Positions 30,837-39,538 of a stretch of 64,000 nt of DNA are shown here, piece by piece (the stretch's first letter is position 1; each line of letters opens with the position of its first letter). Location: NCBI RefSeq assembly GCF_012562605.1, contig NZ_CP046224.1:254988-318987 (forward strand), in the 5' to 3' direction. The DNA comes from Enterobacteriaceae endosymbiont of Plateumaris sericea. GTDB lineage: Bacteria; Pseudomonadota; Gammaproteobacteria; Enterobacterales; Enterobacteriaceae. The notes beneath the pieces were generated by a model that was not told where the DNA came from, searched no databases, and worked only from the letters and a program-made list of their open reading frames with translations. Both the position numbers and the translations under genes were made by a program.

Positions 30837-31646
30837 ATGATACAATTAAAATATTCTACAATTATTTTATTAAGTATAGTTGAAGGATTAACTGAGTTTT
30901 TACCTATATCATCTACAGGACATATGATTATATTTAATCATATATTTAATATAATTGAAAATGAAAAAATAAAAATTTTTGAAATAATAGTACAATTAGG
31001 ATCTATAATCTCAGTCTGTATTATTTTTTGGTCAAGAATAATAAAAATTATAAAAAATTCACTATCATATGATATTTTTTATAAAAAAAAAATAACATTA
31101 TTACACATAATAATATGTATATTGCCAATAATTATTCTTGGATTATTATTTTATAATAAAATTAAACTTTTTATGAATATAATTACAGTTTTTTATGGAT
31201 TAATATTTGGTAGTATATTACTATATTTATCTGAAGTATTTAAACCAAACATATCTAATATTAATAATATTAATTCTTTAACATATACTCAAGCATGTTT
31301 AATTGGATTATTTCAATGTTTATCATTGTTTCCTGGAATATCTAGATCTGGTTCTACTTTATCAATTAGTTTATTATTAGGAATAAATCGTTTAGTATCA
31401 TCAGAATTTTGTTTTATTATAGCAGTACCTATAGTTTTTGGTGCTAGTTTTTTAGAATTATATAAAAATTTTCATATATTATCTATAGAAGATATTAAGT
31501 TTATTTGTTTAGGTTTTATTATATCATTCATTGTTAGTTTAATTACTATTAAATTTTTTTTATATTTTATAAATAATATTTCTTTAAAATGGTTTGCTAT
31601 ATATCGTTTTTTTATAATAATATTTTTATATATAAAATTTATTTAA
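30837..31646 (+). CDS. uppP: Undecaprenyl-diphosphatase UppP (BacA)
   Basis: UppP dephosphorylates undecaprenyl diphosphate in the inner membrane to regenerate the carrier for peptidoglycan precursors. The 269-residue, very hydrophobic protein shows VEGLTEFLPISSTGHM near the N-terminus with the catalytic Glu/Ser/His residues, a second conserved block FPGISRSGST, and about seven or eight predicted membrane helices. It follows tsaD on the same strand and overlaps the 3' end of convergent cca by 8 bases. With uppS it keeps the C55 cycle, suggesting the cell still makes a wall polymer. Confidence 0.95.
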   Translation: MIQLKYSTIILLSIVEGLTEFLPISSTGHMIIFNHIFNIIENEKIKIFEIIVQLGSIISVCIIFWSRIIKIIKNSLSYDIFYKKKITLLHIIICILPIIILGLLFYNKIKLFMNIITVFYGLIFGSILLYLSEVFKPNISNINNINSLTYTQACLIGLFQCLSLFPGISRSGSTLSISLLLGINRLVSSEFCFIIAVPIVFGASFLELYKNFHILSIEDIKFICLGFIISFIVSLITIKFFLYFINNISLKWFAIYRFFIIIFLYIKFI

Positions 31647-32871
31647 TTTTTTTAGAAGAAATAAATAATTTTAATAATTTTAATCTACGTTTATTTATAA
31701 TATTAGCAATATCTAATCCTTTAATACCATTTTTTATTATATCTTTATTATTAATTTTAAATATATGTTTATATATATCAATAAAATATTTTCCTTGTTT
31801 ATAACAAACAGAATCTAATGTAGCTCTTCCTCTAGCATCAGATTCACTAATTAATGCAATTTGTTTAACTCTATAAGGTTTTCTCCATGCGTCAATAATA
31901 TTATATATATTAAGTATATTTTCTGCCTTTTGATTATAAATATCATGTATTATATCATGTACTTTAGCAGATATAATAGCTAAATCACGAATATTATTTG
32001 GTATTTTTAATCTTTTACATAATCCTTGTATTAAAGGAATACCAGCAATACCATGTCCATAATGTCTAGGCCATAATTTTTTAGGAGTAATTCCTTTTCC
32101 TAAATCATGACATAAAGCAGCAAATCTTACTTCTAAATCAGAAGTTAATTTAGATGCAATAGATAATGTCATCATAGTATGAATTCCAGTATCTATTTCA
32201 GGATGCCATTTAGCAGGAGCTGGAATTCCATATAATTTATCAATTTCTGGAAAAAGTATGGATAATGCACCACATTTTTTTAATGTTATAAAAAATATAT
32301 GAGGATTTAATCCTTTAAGAGCATTTTCGGTTTCTTTCCAAATTCTTTCTGGTTTTAAATAAGATAATTCTCCAGAATCACTCATTATTTTCATTAATTT
32401 TAATGTATGTTTATCTATTTTAAAATTTAAATGTGCTAATTTAGCAGCAAACCTAGCTACTCTTAATACTCTTAAAGGATCATCTTTAAAAGAATTAGAA
32501 ACATGTTTAAGAATTTTATTATGAATATCTTGTATTCCATTATATGGGTCATAAAATTTTCCTGATTGATCTTGAGCAATAGCATTAATTGTAAGATCTC
32601 TACGTAATAAATCTTCTTCTAATGTAACATTAGGTGATGAATAATAAATAAATCCTTCATATCCATGACCTGATTTTTTTTCAGTTCTAGCTAAAGCATA
32701 TTCTTCATGTGTTATTGGATGTAAAAATACAGGAAAATCTTTTCCAACTAACTTAAAACCTAATTTAATCATTAAATCTATATTTGCTCCTACTACTAAC
32801 CAATCTTTATCTGAAAATTTTAAATTTAAGATAAGATCTCTTATAGCTCCACCTACTAAATAAATTTTCAA
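31639..32871 (-). CDS. cca: CCA-adding enzyme (tRNA nucleotidyltransferase)
   Basis: Cca adds or repairs the 3' CCA of tRNAs; none of the five tRNAs in this window encodes CCA, so it should be indispensable. It has the class II nucleotidyltransferase motif GGAIRD, the metal Asp pair in DKDW, RRDLTINAIA, the template motif EDDPLRVLRVARFAAKL-like region, and a C-terminal HD phosphohydrolase domain (CHDLGKG). Length 410. The start codon is TTG at 32871: alignment to MKIYLVGGA fixes it and a strong AAGGAG lies 8 bases upstream. Convergent with uppP. Confidence 0.96.
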   Translation of the reverse strand: MKIYLVGGAIRDLILNLKFSDKDWLVVGANIDLMIKLGFKLVGKDFPVFLHPITHEEYALARTEKKSGHGYEGFIYYSSPNVTLEEDLLRRDLTINAIAQDQSGKFYDPYNGIQDIHNKILKHVSNSFKDDPLRVLRVARFAAKLAHLNFKIDKHTLKLMKIMSDSGELSYLKPERIWKETENALKGLNPHIFFITLKKCGALSILFPEIDKLYGIPAPAKWHPEIDTGIHTMMTLSIASKLTSDLEVRFAALCHDLGKGITPKKLWPRHYGHGIAGIPLIQGLCKRLKIPNNIRDLAIISAKVHDIIHDIYNQKAENILNIYNIIDAWRKPYRVKQIALISESDARGRATLDSVCYKQGKYFIDIYKHIFKINNKDIIKNGIKGLDIANIINKRRLKLLKLFISSKKIK

Positions 32872-33028
32872 TTATTATACTCCTTAATTAAATATAATTT
32901 ATGTTACAATTCGGTTAAAAAATTAATTTTATATATTGCATATTATTTTTATATTAAATCATTATAATAAAACTATTTAATATTATTAATATGATTATAA
33001 ACTAAGATTATTATAATGGACTATTAAA

Positions 33029-33994
33029 ATGAAATTAATATTACCTGATTTTAATAATACAACAGTTTTAGTAGTAGGTGACGTAATGTTAGATCGTTAT
33101 TTTTATGGATTAACAAACAAAATGTCATCAGAAGCTGATGTACCAGTAGTAAAAATTACAAATATAAATTATATTCCAGGGGGTGCAGCAAATGTTGCTA
33201 TGAATATATCTTCAATTGGTGCTAATGTTAAATTATTTGGCTTATTAGGTATAGATAATGCAGCAAATATTATTAAAAAAAAATTAAAAAAAAATAATGT
33301 TGATTATAATTTTATTCAAGATATTAACTTTAAAACTATAATTAAAACAAGAGTATTATCTTTAAATAAACAATTAATACGTTTAGACTTTGAAAAAGAA
33401 TATAAAAATATACATAATAGTAATATTTTATTAGAAAATATTAGAAAAATTATATCTAATATTAATATAATTGTTTTTTCTGATTATAATAAAGGAACTT
33501 TATATAATATACAATCTATGATTAAATTAGCAAATTTATCAAAAATACCTGTTATTATTGACCCTAAAGGAGATAATTATGAAAAATATTCAGGAGCTAC
33601 ATTATTAACTCCAAATTTCACTGAATTTGAATCAGTAGTTGGTGAATGTAATTCTGAAAAAAAAATAGTTGATAAAGGTTTGAATTTAATTTCACGTTAT
33701 AATATAAATTCATTATTAATAACTAGATCAGAACATGGAATGAGTTTAATTCAAAAAAATAAAAAACCTATTCATTTTAAATCTCAAGCATATAAAGTTA
33801 ATGATGTTACTGGTGCTGGTGATACTGTTATTGGAGTTTTATCTGCATTTTTAGCTCAAGGAAAAATGTCACTTAAAGATTCATGTTTTTTATCTAATAT
33901 TGCAGCAAGTATAGCAGTGAGTAAATTTGGTACTGCTACTGTTAGTTTTAATGAATTAAAAAGTTTATTACAAAAAAAAATAATAAATAATTAA
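33029..33994 (+). CDS. hldE: Heptose-7-phosphate kinase domain of HldE (RfaE), adenylyltransferase half missing
   Basis: HldE normally joins a ribokinase-type kinase making D-glycero-beta-D-manno-heptose 1,7-bisphosphate with a C-terminal adenylyltransferase, for ADP-heptose of the LPS core. Here 321 residues cover only the kinase: VVGDVMLDRYFYG, PGGAANVAMN, IDPKGDNYEKY, TPNFTEFE and the catalytic DVTGAGDTV. It stops where the linker begins in E. coli (477 residues). The 76 bases before ribB cannot hold the missing domain in any frame. GGA precedes the ATG. Without the second half or a separate HldC-like gene, ADP-heptose cannot be finished; the lpx genes are also absent from their usual place. 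Confidence 0.93.
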   Translation: MKLILPDFNNTTVLVVGDVMLDRYFYGLTNKMSSEADVPVVKITNINYIPGGAANVAMNISSIGANVKLFGLLGIDNAANIIKKKLKKNNVDYNFIQDINFKTIIKTRVLSLNKQLIRLDFEKEYKNIHNSNILLENIRKIISNINIIVFSDYNKGTLYNIQSMIKLANLSKIPVIIDPKGDNYEKYSGATLLTPNFTEFESVVGECNSEKKIVDKGLNLISRYNINSLLITRSEHGMSLIQKNKKPIHFKSQAYKVNDVTGAGDTVIGVLSAFLAQGKMSLKDSCFLSNIAASIAVSKFGTATVSFNELKSLLQKKIINN

Positions 33995-34070
33995 ATTGAT
34001 ATTTAAATCTTTTTAGATTTTCATTTATTATTTATAATAAATATATTAATGTTATTTAAAACGGTAATAT

Positions 34071-34736
34071 ATGCATAATATAAATAATCATAATTTACTT
34101 GTTTATCAATTTGGTAATTCAATTACTAGAGTGAAAAATGCTATTTTATCTCTTAATAAAGGTAAAGGTGTCTTAATATTAGATAATGAAACACGTGAAA
34201 ATGAAAGTGATATTGTTTTTTCTGCAGAAAAAATTACTGTACAACAGATAGCTCTAACTATTAGATATGGAAGTGGTATTATTTGTTTATGTATTACTGA
34301 AAATTTACGAAAAAAATTAAATTTACCTATGATGGTAAAAAATAATACTAGTTTTTATAAAACAGCTTTTACAGTTACAATTGAAGCAGCTAAAGGTATT
34401 ACTACTGGTGTATCTGCACAAGATCGATTTACAACTATTAAAACTGCTATAAATATTAATGCAAAACCTAATGATTTAAATCGTCCGGGACATGTATTTC
34501 CATTAAGAGCTATTAAAGGAGGAGTTTTAAAAAGAAAAGGACATACAGAAGCTACTATAGATTTATTAAAAATAGCAAAAATGAATCCTACAGGAATATT
34601 ATGTGAATTAACAAATGAAAATGGTTCAATGGCTCGTACTCAAGATACTATATTATTTGCAAAAAAAAATCATATGCCAGTATTAACTGTAGAAGATATA
34701 ATTAATTTTAGAATTAAATATGATCTTTATTTTTAA
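34071..34736 (+). CDS. ribB: 3,4-dihydroxy-2-butanone 4-phosphate synthase RibB
   Basis: RibB converts ribulose 5-phosphate to the four-carbon precursor of riboflavin. The acidic metal loop is present as [10 protein letters not shown] at about residues 40-49, then MMVKNNTS, the TTGVSAQDR catalytic motif, [11 protein letters not shown] and [13 protein letters not shown]. Length 221 equals the stand-alone E. coli enzyme, without a GTP cyclohydrolase II domain. The upstream gap is only 76 bases and shows no FMN riboswitch, unlike E. coli ribB. It follows hldE, near which it also lies in E. coli. Confidence 0.97.
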   Translation: MHNINNHNLLVYQFGNSITRVKNAILSLNKGKGVLILDNETRENESDIVFSAEKITVQQIALTIRYGSGIICLCITENLRKKLNLPMMVKNNTSFYKTAFTVTIEAAKGITTGVSAQDRFTTIKTAININAKPNDLNRPGHVFPLRAIKGGVLKRKGHTEATIDLLKIAKMNPTGILCELTNENGSMARTQDTILFAKKNHMPVLTVEDIINFRIKYDLYF

Positions 34737-34748
34737 ACATAATATTTA

Positions 34749-34822
34749 TCGGCGAGAGAGGATTTGAACCTCCGACCCACTGGTCCCAAACCAGTTGCGC
34801 TACCAAACTGCGCTACTCGCCG
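34749..34822 (-). tRNA. proM: tRNA-Pro(UGG)
   Basis: A 74-base cloverleaf with acceptor CGGCGAG/CTCGCCG, D arm, anticodon stem CTGGT/ACCAG enclosing TTTGGGA (anticodon TGG) and T arm GGTTCAAATCC; discriminator A. It matches E. coli proM closely. CCA is not encoded (TAA follows the discriminator). Last gene of the Arg-His-Pro tRNA operon. Confidence 0.98.
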
Positions 34823-34869
34823 TTAATTATATGTATATAAAAAACATTGTATTTTTTTATATATGGTAT

Positions 34870-34944
34870 GGGTGGCTAATGGGATTTGAACCCATGACAA
34901 CTGGAACCACAATCCAGCGCTCTACCAACTGAGCTATAGCCACC
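34870..34944 (-). tRNA. hisR: tRNA-His(GUG)
   Basis: A 75-base tRNA including the extra 5' G (G-1) characteristic of tRNA-His opposite discriminator C73. The anticodon arm CTGGA-TTGTGGT-TCCAG gives anticodon GTG. Closely matches E. coli hisR. CCA is not encoded. In E. coli leuT separates hisR and proM; it is absent here. Confidence 0.98.
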
Positions 34945-34985
34945 ATAATAAAAAATTTTATAATTAAAAATGTAAAAAATAATTT

Positions 34986-35059
34986 TGCACCCGACAGGAA
35001 TTGAACCTGAATCCTCTGCTTTCGGAAAACAGTGCTCTATCCTACTGAGCTACGGGTGC
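34986..35059 (-). tRNA. argX: tRNA-Arg(CCG)
   Basis: A 74-base cloverleaf with acceptor GCACCCG/CGGGTGC and discriminator A; anticodon stem CTGTT/AGCAG encloses TTCCGAA, anticodon CCG. Corresponds to E. coli argX, first gene of the argX-hisR-(leuT)-proM operon. CCA is not encoded. Confidence 0.97.
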
Positions 35060-35086
35060 TATAAATATTACTTACCTACATAATTA

Positions 35087-35115
35087 ATATTACAAATTCA
35101 TAACTTCAATGTCTA
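35087..35115 (-). promoter_or_regulatory. Candidate sigma-70 promoter for the tRNA-Arg/His/Pro operon
   Basis: On the minus strand TAGACA (35115-35110, five of six to TTGACA) and TAATAT (35092-35087) are 17 bases apart and end 27 bases before the tRNA-Arg gene, a usual distance for a tRNA operon promoter. Confidence 0.5.
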
Positions 35116-35269
35116 GTAATTTTATTAATAATATCAAAAAAATAATTTTTAATAAATAAAATATTTTTAAAAATAAAAATCTTAGATTTTATCTGTATAA
35201 TATTTTTTACTTTTATTAATATAATAATTATTTGAACTGTTATAAATAATAAATTAATAAAATTTTAGT

Positions 35270-36529
35270 TTATGATCTTTTCATCATATCAAAAAATTCA
35301 TCATTTGTTTTGGTCATTGATAATTTATTTATAAGAAATTCCATAGCATCAATTTCACTCATTGGATGAATAATTTTTCTTAAAATCCACATTTTTTGGA
35401 GATCTTCTTGAGAACTTAATAATTCTTCTTTTCTAGTACCAGATCGATTATAATCAATAGCAGGAAAAACTCTTTTTTCAGCTATTTTACGTGATAAATG
35501 TAATTCCATATTACCTGTTCCTTTAAATTCTTCATAAATTACATCATCCATTTTAGATCCAGTATCAATCAACGCTGTTGCTATTATAGTTAAACTACCA
35601 CCTTCTTCAACATTTCTTGCAGCTCCAAAAAAACGTTTAGGACGATGTAAAGCATTAGCATCAACACCACCTGTTAATACTTTTCCTGAAGCAGGAGCAA
35701 TGGTATTATAAGCTCTAGCTAAACGAGTCATTGAATCTAATAAAATTACAACATCTTTTTTATGTTCAACTAATCTTTTAGCTTTTTCAATAACCATTTC
35801 AGATACCTGAACATGTCTAGATGCAGGTTCATCGAAAGTTGATGCAATAACTTCTCCTTTAACTAATCTTTGCATTTCAGTAACTTCTTCAGGACGTTCA
35901 TCAATTAATAAAACTATTAATACGCATTCTGAATGATTATAAGCTATACTTTGTGCTATGTTTTGTAATAACATAGTTTTTCCTGCTTTAGGAGGAGCTA
36001 CAATTAAACCTCTTTGTCCTCTTCCTATAGGTGACGCTAAATCTAAAACACGAGCTGTTAAATCTTCTGTAGATCCATTTCCTCTTTCCATACTTAAACG
36101 AGAATTAGTATGTAATGGAGTTAAATTTTCAAAAAGAATTTTACTACGAGAACTTTCAGGTTTATCATAATTTACTTCATTAACTTTTAATAAAGCAAAA
36201 TATCTTTCTCCTTCTTTTGGAGGTCTTATTTTACCTGAAATTGTATCTCCTGTACGTAAATTAAAACGTCTAATTTGACTTGGAGATACATATATATCAT
36301 CTGGTCCTGCTAAATAAGAACTATCAGATGAACGTAAAAATCCAAAGCCATCTTGTAATATTTCTAATACTCCATCACCAAAAATATCTTCTCCAATTTT
36401 GGAATGTTGTTTTAATATAGCAAAAATAATATCTTGTTTACGCATTCTAGCTAAATTTTCTAAATCATTTTTTTTTGCTAAATTAAGTAAATCTGATATT
36501 AATTTATTTTTTAATTCGGTAAGATTCAT
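35270..36529 (-). CDS. rho: Transcription termination factor Rho
   Basis: Rho is the hexameric RNA helicase that ends transcription of untranslated RNA. All 419 residues align with E. coli Rho without gaps: the N-terminal RNA-binding domain with [18 protein letters not shown]-loop, Walker A APPKAGKT, Walker [16 protein letters not shown], the secondary-site Q and R loops, and the C-terminal MKRS. It is one of the best conserved proteins here. It follows trxA on the same strand, as in E. coli. Of the 266 upstream bases, 36565-36580 form a 6-base-pair hairpin (CATTTC/GAAATG) in the leader; no rhoL peptide was recognised. Confidence 0.99.
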   Translation of the reverse strand: MNLTELKNKLISDLLNLAKKNDLENLARMRKQDIIFAILKQHSKIGEDIFGDGVLEILQDGFGFLRSSDSSYLAGPDDIYVSPSQIRRFNLRTGDTISGKIRPPKEGERYFALLKVNEVNYDKPESSRSKILFENLTPLHTNSRLSMERGNGSTEDLTARVLDLASPIGRGQRGLIVAPPKAGKTMLLQNIAQSIAYNHSECVLIVLLIDERPEEVTEMQRLVKGEVIASTFDEPASRHVQVSEMVIEKAKRLVEHKKDVVILLDSMTRLARAYNTIAPASGKVLTGGVDANALHRPKRFFGAARNVEEGGSLTIIATALIDTGSKMDDVIYEEFKGTGNMELHLSRKIAEKRVFPAIDYNRSGTRKEELLSSQEDLQKMWILRKIIHPMSEIDAMEFLINKLSMTKTNDEFFDMMKRS

Positions 36530-36795
36530 AATGGTGAGGTCTTAATCTTTGAATAAAACTGGAACATTTCTTTTGAAATGATATTTTAAATTAATTTTTA
36601 TATATTATATTTATTATATTTATAAAAATTTTAATAAAATATTATATAATTGTTATGTAAATAATATACTATTATATAAATTAAAAAAATAAATATTTAT
36701 AATTAAATATCATAATTAAAATTCTCCTATAATTTATATAAATAAACAAGTTTTAATAAAATTAAATATACTAATTCTTTATAAAATAAAATTTA

Positions 36796-37125
36796 TTATT
36801 TTAGATGTTTATCTAAAAATTTTATTAATTGAATTTTATTAATTGAACCAGTAGTTTTATCTATTATAATACCATTATTAAATAATATGATTGTTGGTAT
36901 ACTTCGAATATCATATTTTTGAGCAATTTCTGGATATTCATCAATATTTAATTTAGCAAAAAATAATTTTTTACTGTATGAATCAAAAATATCTTCTAAA
37001 ACTAAAGAAAACATTTTACATGGATTACACCATTCTGCCCAAAAATCAACTAAAATAAAACTATTAATATTAATTTTTGTTTTAAAATTTATATCAGTTA
37101 AATAAATAATAGTTGAATTATTCAT
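36796..37125 (-). CDS. trxA: Thioredoxin 1 with altered active-site dipeptide (CNPC)
   Basis: TrxA is the small cytosolic disulfide reductase that serves ribonucleotide reductase and other enzymes. The 109-residue thioredoxin fold is intact: buried Asp27 in VDFWAEW, the redox pair Cys33 and Cys36, and the cis-proline loop SIPT. The active site is WCNPCK rather than the near-universal WCGPCK, with Asn in place of Gly between the cysteines. It lies upstream of rho on the same strand, its ancestral place. No thioredoxin reductase gene is in the window. Confidence 0.96.
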   Translation of the reverse strand: MNNSTIIYLTDINFKTKININSFILVDFWAEWCNPCKMFSLVLEDIFDSYSKKLFFAKLNIDEYPEIAQKYDIRSIPTIILFNNGIIIDKTTGSINKIQLIKFLDKHLK

Positions 37126-37282
37126 AAAATGTATTAATATCCTTTTATTATATTTATATAAAATTAAATAAAATTATAGTAACAAATAATTTTATTTTAA
37201 ATAAATATTGTTTATGATTATATAATGAATTTAACAAATATACAAATTTAATTATACAGTATTTTTATATAAAATTTTTATA

Positions 37283-38470
37283 TCAAGAATAATTAATATT
37301 ATTTAAAAAATTTTTTAATGTTTTATTTTTAATTGCTTTATCTTTAATATTATCTAAATATTTTATTTTTTTTTTATTCCACCCCCAATTTTTTACTAAA
37401 ATACTTATTATATAATGTTTCCAATTATAAATATTTTTATTTATTGATAATTTTTCATGTGTTTTAATATAAAAACATTGTCTAATTAAATCTAATCTTT
37501 GAAAATCACCTATGTTATTTAAATAAACTGTAATTTTTTTTAACATCATACAATATGGATCTAATCCAAACGAAATAATATTTCCATTATGTAAACATTT
37601 TTTAAAATCAGTAGATAATAATTTTATATTAGGATATTCATATAAATAACTTTCTAATAATAAAATTTTTAATATTGTTTTACAAGGATATAAATTAATT
37701 TTATTATAAAAATGCCATAAAATAGAATTAAAACATTCATTAATAGAAATATTTTTTAATTCTCCTAAATCTAACCATTCATTTTTTATTAATATTCTTT
37801 TTTTATATAATAAATTAACATAATCATCATAATAATTTTTTTTATTAGTTGGAATAATATTCCATATTATGGGTTTTCCAGCCATACAAACAGCTGTTCT
37901 ATAAAATTCATCTAATAATATATAATTAATATTATTAATATTATTAAAAAATGATTTTTGTATTAAAATATTATTTGTACGAAAATAATTTTCATTTATT
38001 AAAAAAAAATTAACTTGTACTCCTATTAAATTACACCATTTTTTTAAAAGAGAAAATTTTTTTTTTAAAAATAAACATTTTTTTTTACTTAACCATATTT
38101 GTCGAAACACCCAAATATCAAAATCAGAATTTTGATTCTGACAAATAGATGATGTACTACCCATAGAATATATTCCTGTAATTGGATTATTATATTTAGA
38201 ATATTTTTTTTTAAAAAAAATGTTATTATTAAATGTTAATAAAGATAAATATTTTGTACTAGGATAAAAATTATCTATTCCATGTGGAACATCATCTGAA
38301 ATATATCCTGGAATTAATGGATGATTATAATGTAATAATATAGGTAATAAAATATATATTTTTTTACAAATATAATTCATTGAGTTTATAGCTCGATAAA
38401 TTCTTAACCGATTTAATATATTTATTCGTTCTATAATTTTTTTTATACAAAAATAAAAATCTTTTTTCAT
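37283..38470 (-). CDS. cyaA: Class I adenylate cyclase CyaA reduced to its catalytic half
   Basis: CyaA makes cAMP from ATP. The first 395 residues of the enterobacterial protein are clearly recognisable: LLPILLHYNHPLIPGY, the nucleotidyltransferase-type catalytic motif MGSTSS..Q...SDFDIW at about residues 103-120, LLDEFYRTAV, the NEWLDLGEL block, SFGLDPYCMMLKK and WGWNKKK. The protein then ends, whereas E. coli CyaA has 848 residues with a C-terminal half that mediates glucose/PTS control. Sequence downstream to trxA (157 bases) does not hold the rest in any frame. The loss is therefore a clean removal of the regulatory domain. No crp, cpdA or PTS gene is visible here. Confidence 0.9.
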   Translation of the reverse strand: MKKDFYFCIKKIIERINILNRLRIYRAINSMNYICKKIYILLPILLHYNHPLIPGYISDDVPHGIDNFYPSTKYLSLLTFNNNIFFKKKYSKYNNPITGIYSMGSTSSICQNQNSDFDIWVFRQIWLSKKKCLFLKKKFSLLKKWCNLIGVQVNFFLINENYFRTNNILIQKSFFNNINNINYILLDEFYRTAVCMAGKPIIWNIIPTNKKNYYDDYVNLLYKKRILIKNEWLDLGELKNISINECFNSILWHFYNKINLYPCKTILKILLLESYLYEYPNIKLLSTDFKKCLHNGNIISFGLDPYCMMLKKITVYLNNIGDFQRLDLIRQCFYIKTHEKLSINKNIYNWKHYIISILVKNWGWNKKKIKYLDNIKDKAIKNKTLKNFLNNINYS

Positions 38471-39012
38471 AAAAATATCTATAGTAAATAAAAATATTAT
38501 TAATTAAATTAAATATCTATTAATTTATATATAATATATTTTAATTGAAAAAATTATATTTTAATTATATTATATTTTTTATAAAATTAATATTTAAATA
38601 TGTTTTATAAAAATATTTATAATAAAAATATGTTTTTAATTAATAATAAATAATTAATCTTAGATTAATATTTTAATATTTATATGATAAAAAATATATT
38701 TTAAATAAAGTTAACATATATTTTTTCAGATATATTAAGTAATAAAAATTAATATTTTAAATAAATATAAAAAATCTAATAAAAAAATAATGTTTTTAAA
38801 TAAGTAATTTATCTAAATAAACATATTAATGAATTATTATAAATTAATAATAATTATATTCATATATTAAATAATAGAATAAAAAGCTAGTATAAAGAAA
38901 ATTTATTTATATATTTTAAGTAAATAAATTTTAAAAATTTTTAAAAATATATTTTCTTTATATTTTAATGTTTAATCATTCAAAAATAATTTAAATTAAT
39001 ATTGGAATTAAA
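38471..39012. other. 542-base intergenic region between divergent cyaA and dksA
   Basis: This is the longest stretch without a gene. It is almost pure A/T, has no open frame resembling a protein and no tRNA. I recognise only an inverted-repeat structure near its right end (38891-38962). It may hold the divergent cyaA and dksA promoters or be the eroded remains of lost genes; I cannot distinguish these. Confidence 0.6.
38891..38962. repeat. Nested inverted repeats upstream of dksA
   Basis: Outer arms TATAAAGAAAAT (38891-38902) and ATTTTCTTTATA (38951-38962) are perfect 12-base inverted repeats. A second perfect 12-base pair, 38898-38909 with 38921-38932, lies inside and shares five bases, so two alternative hairpins compete. 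It ends 50 bases before the dksA ATG and could be in its leader RNA. Chance cannot be excluded in such A/T-rich DNA. Confidence 0.35.
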
Positions 39013-39465
39013 ATGAAAAAAAAAAATAAAATTTTATCTTCTTTAAATATTTTATCTATTGCAGGAGTTTCTCCATATGAAATAGAACCAAAAGAAGAAT
39101 ATATGAATAAAAAACAATTATTACACTTTAAAAAAATATTACAATCTTGGCGTGAACAATTAATAAATAAAGATAATCATAATATTTCTTATATACAAGA
39201 TGAAGTATCAAAATTTCCTGATCCAATAGATAGAGCTACACAAGAAGAAGAATTTAATTTTGAATTAAGAAATAGAGATAGAGAAAGAAAATTAATAAAA
39301 AAAATTGAAATGACTTTAATAAAAATTAAAAAAAATAATTTTGGTTATTGTCAATCTTGTGATATAGAAATTGGTCTAAAAAGATTAGAAGCTCGTCCTA
39401 CTGCAAATTTATGTATTGATTGTAAAACATTAGCTGAAATACGTGAAAAACAAATAGCAGGATAA
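39013..39465 (+). CDS. dksA: RNA polymerase-binding transcription factor DksA
   Basis: DksA inserts its coiled coil into the RNA polymerase secondary channel and, with ppGpp, controls rRNA and amino-acid promoters. The 150 residues keep [13 protein letters not shown], the coiled-coil tip with the functional Asp pair in [29 protein letters not shown], and the C4 zinc finger CQSC...CIDC. GGA lies upstream of the ATG. It is solitary here; no ppGpp synthetase gene is in the window. Confidence 0.97.
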   Translation: MKKKNKILSSLNILSIAGVSPYEIEPKEEYMNKKQLLHFKKILQSWREQLINKDNHNISYIQDEVSKFPDPIDRATQEEEFNFELRNRDRERKLIKKIEMTLIKIKKNNFGYCQSCDIEIGLKRLEARPTANLCIDCKTLAEIREKQIAG

Positions 39466-39470
39466 GAAGA

Positions 39471-39511
39471 AAATAATTTATAGATACATATATGTAATCT
39501 ACAAATTATTT
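39471..39511. terminator. Terminator between convergent dksA and yadH
   Basis: Arms 39471-39485 and 39497-39511 make a 15-base stem with one A-C mismatch and several G/C pairs, enclosing the self-complementary loop ACATATATGTA. It begins 6 bases after the dksA stop and lies just beyond the yadH stop, so it can serve both. Confidence 0.7.
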
Positions 39512-39538
39512 ATTTAATTTATATTAAATATAATATTT

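Noticed and set aside
31589..31804. Small plus-strand frame across the uppP-cca junction
   Set aside because: It overlaps the ends of two well supported convergent genes in another frame and looks like hydrophobic A/T-driven noise.
33995..34070. Possible FMN riboswitch ahead of ribB, or hidden second half of hldE
   Set aside because: Seventy-six bases are too short for either, and no conserved riboswitch elements or nucleotidyltransferase motifs are visible.
36530..36795. A rhoL leader peptide before rho
   Set aside because: No short frame with a ribosome-binding site and resemblance to the E. coli leader peptide could be found; only a small hairpin at 36565-36580 is visible.
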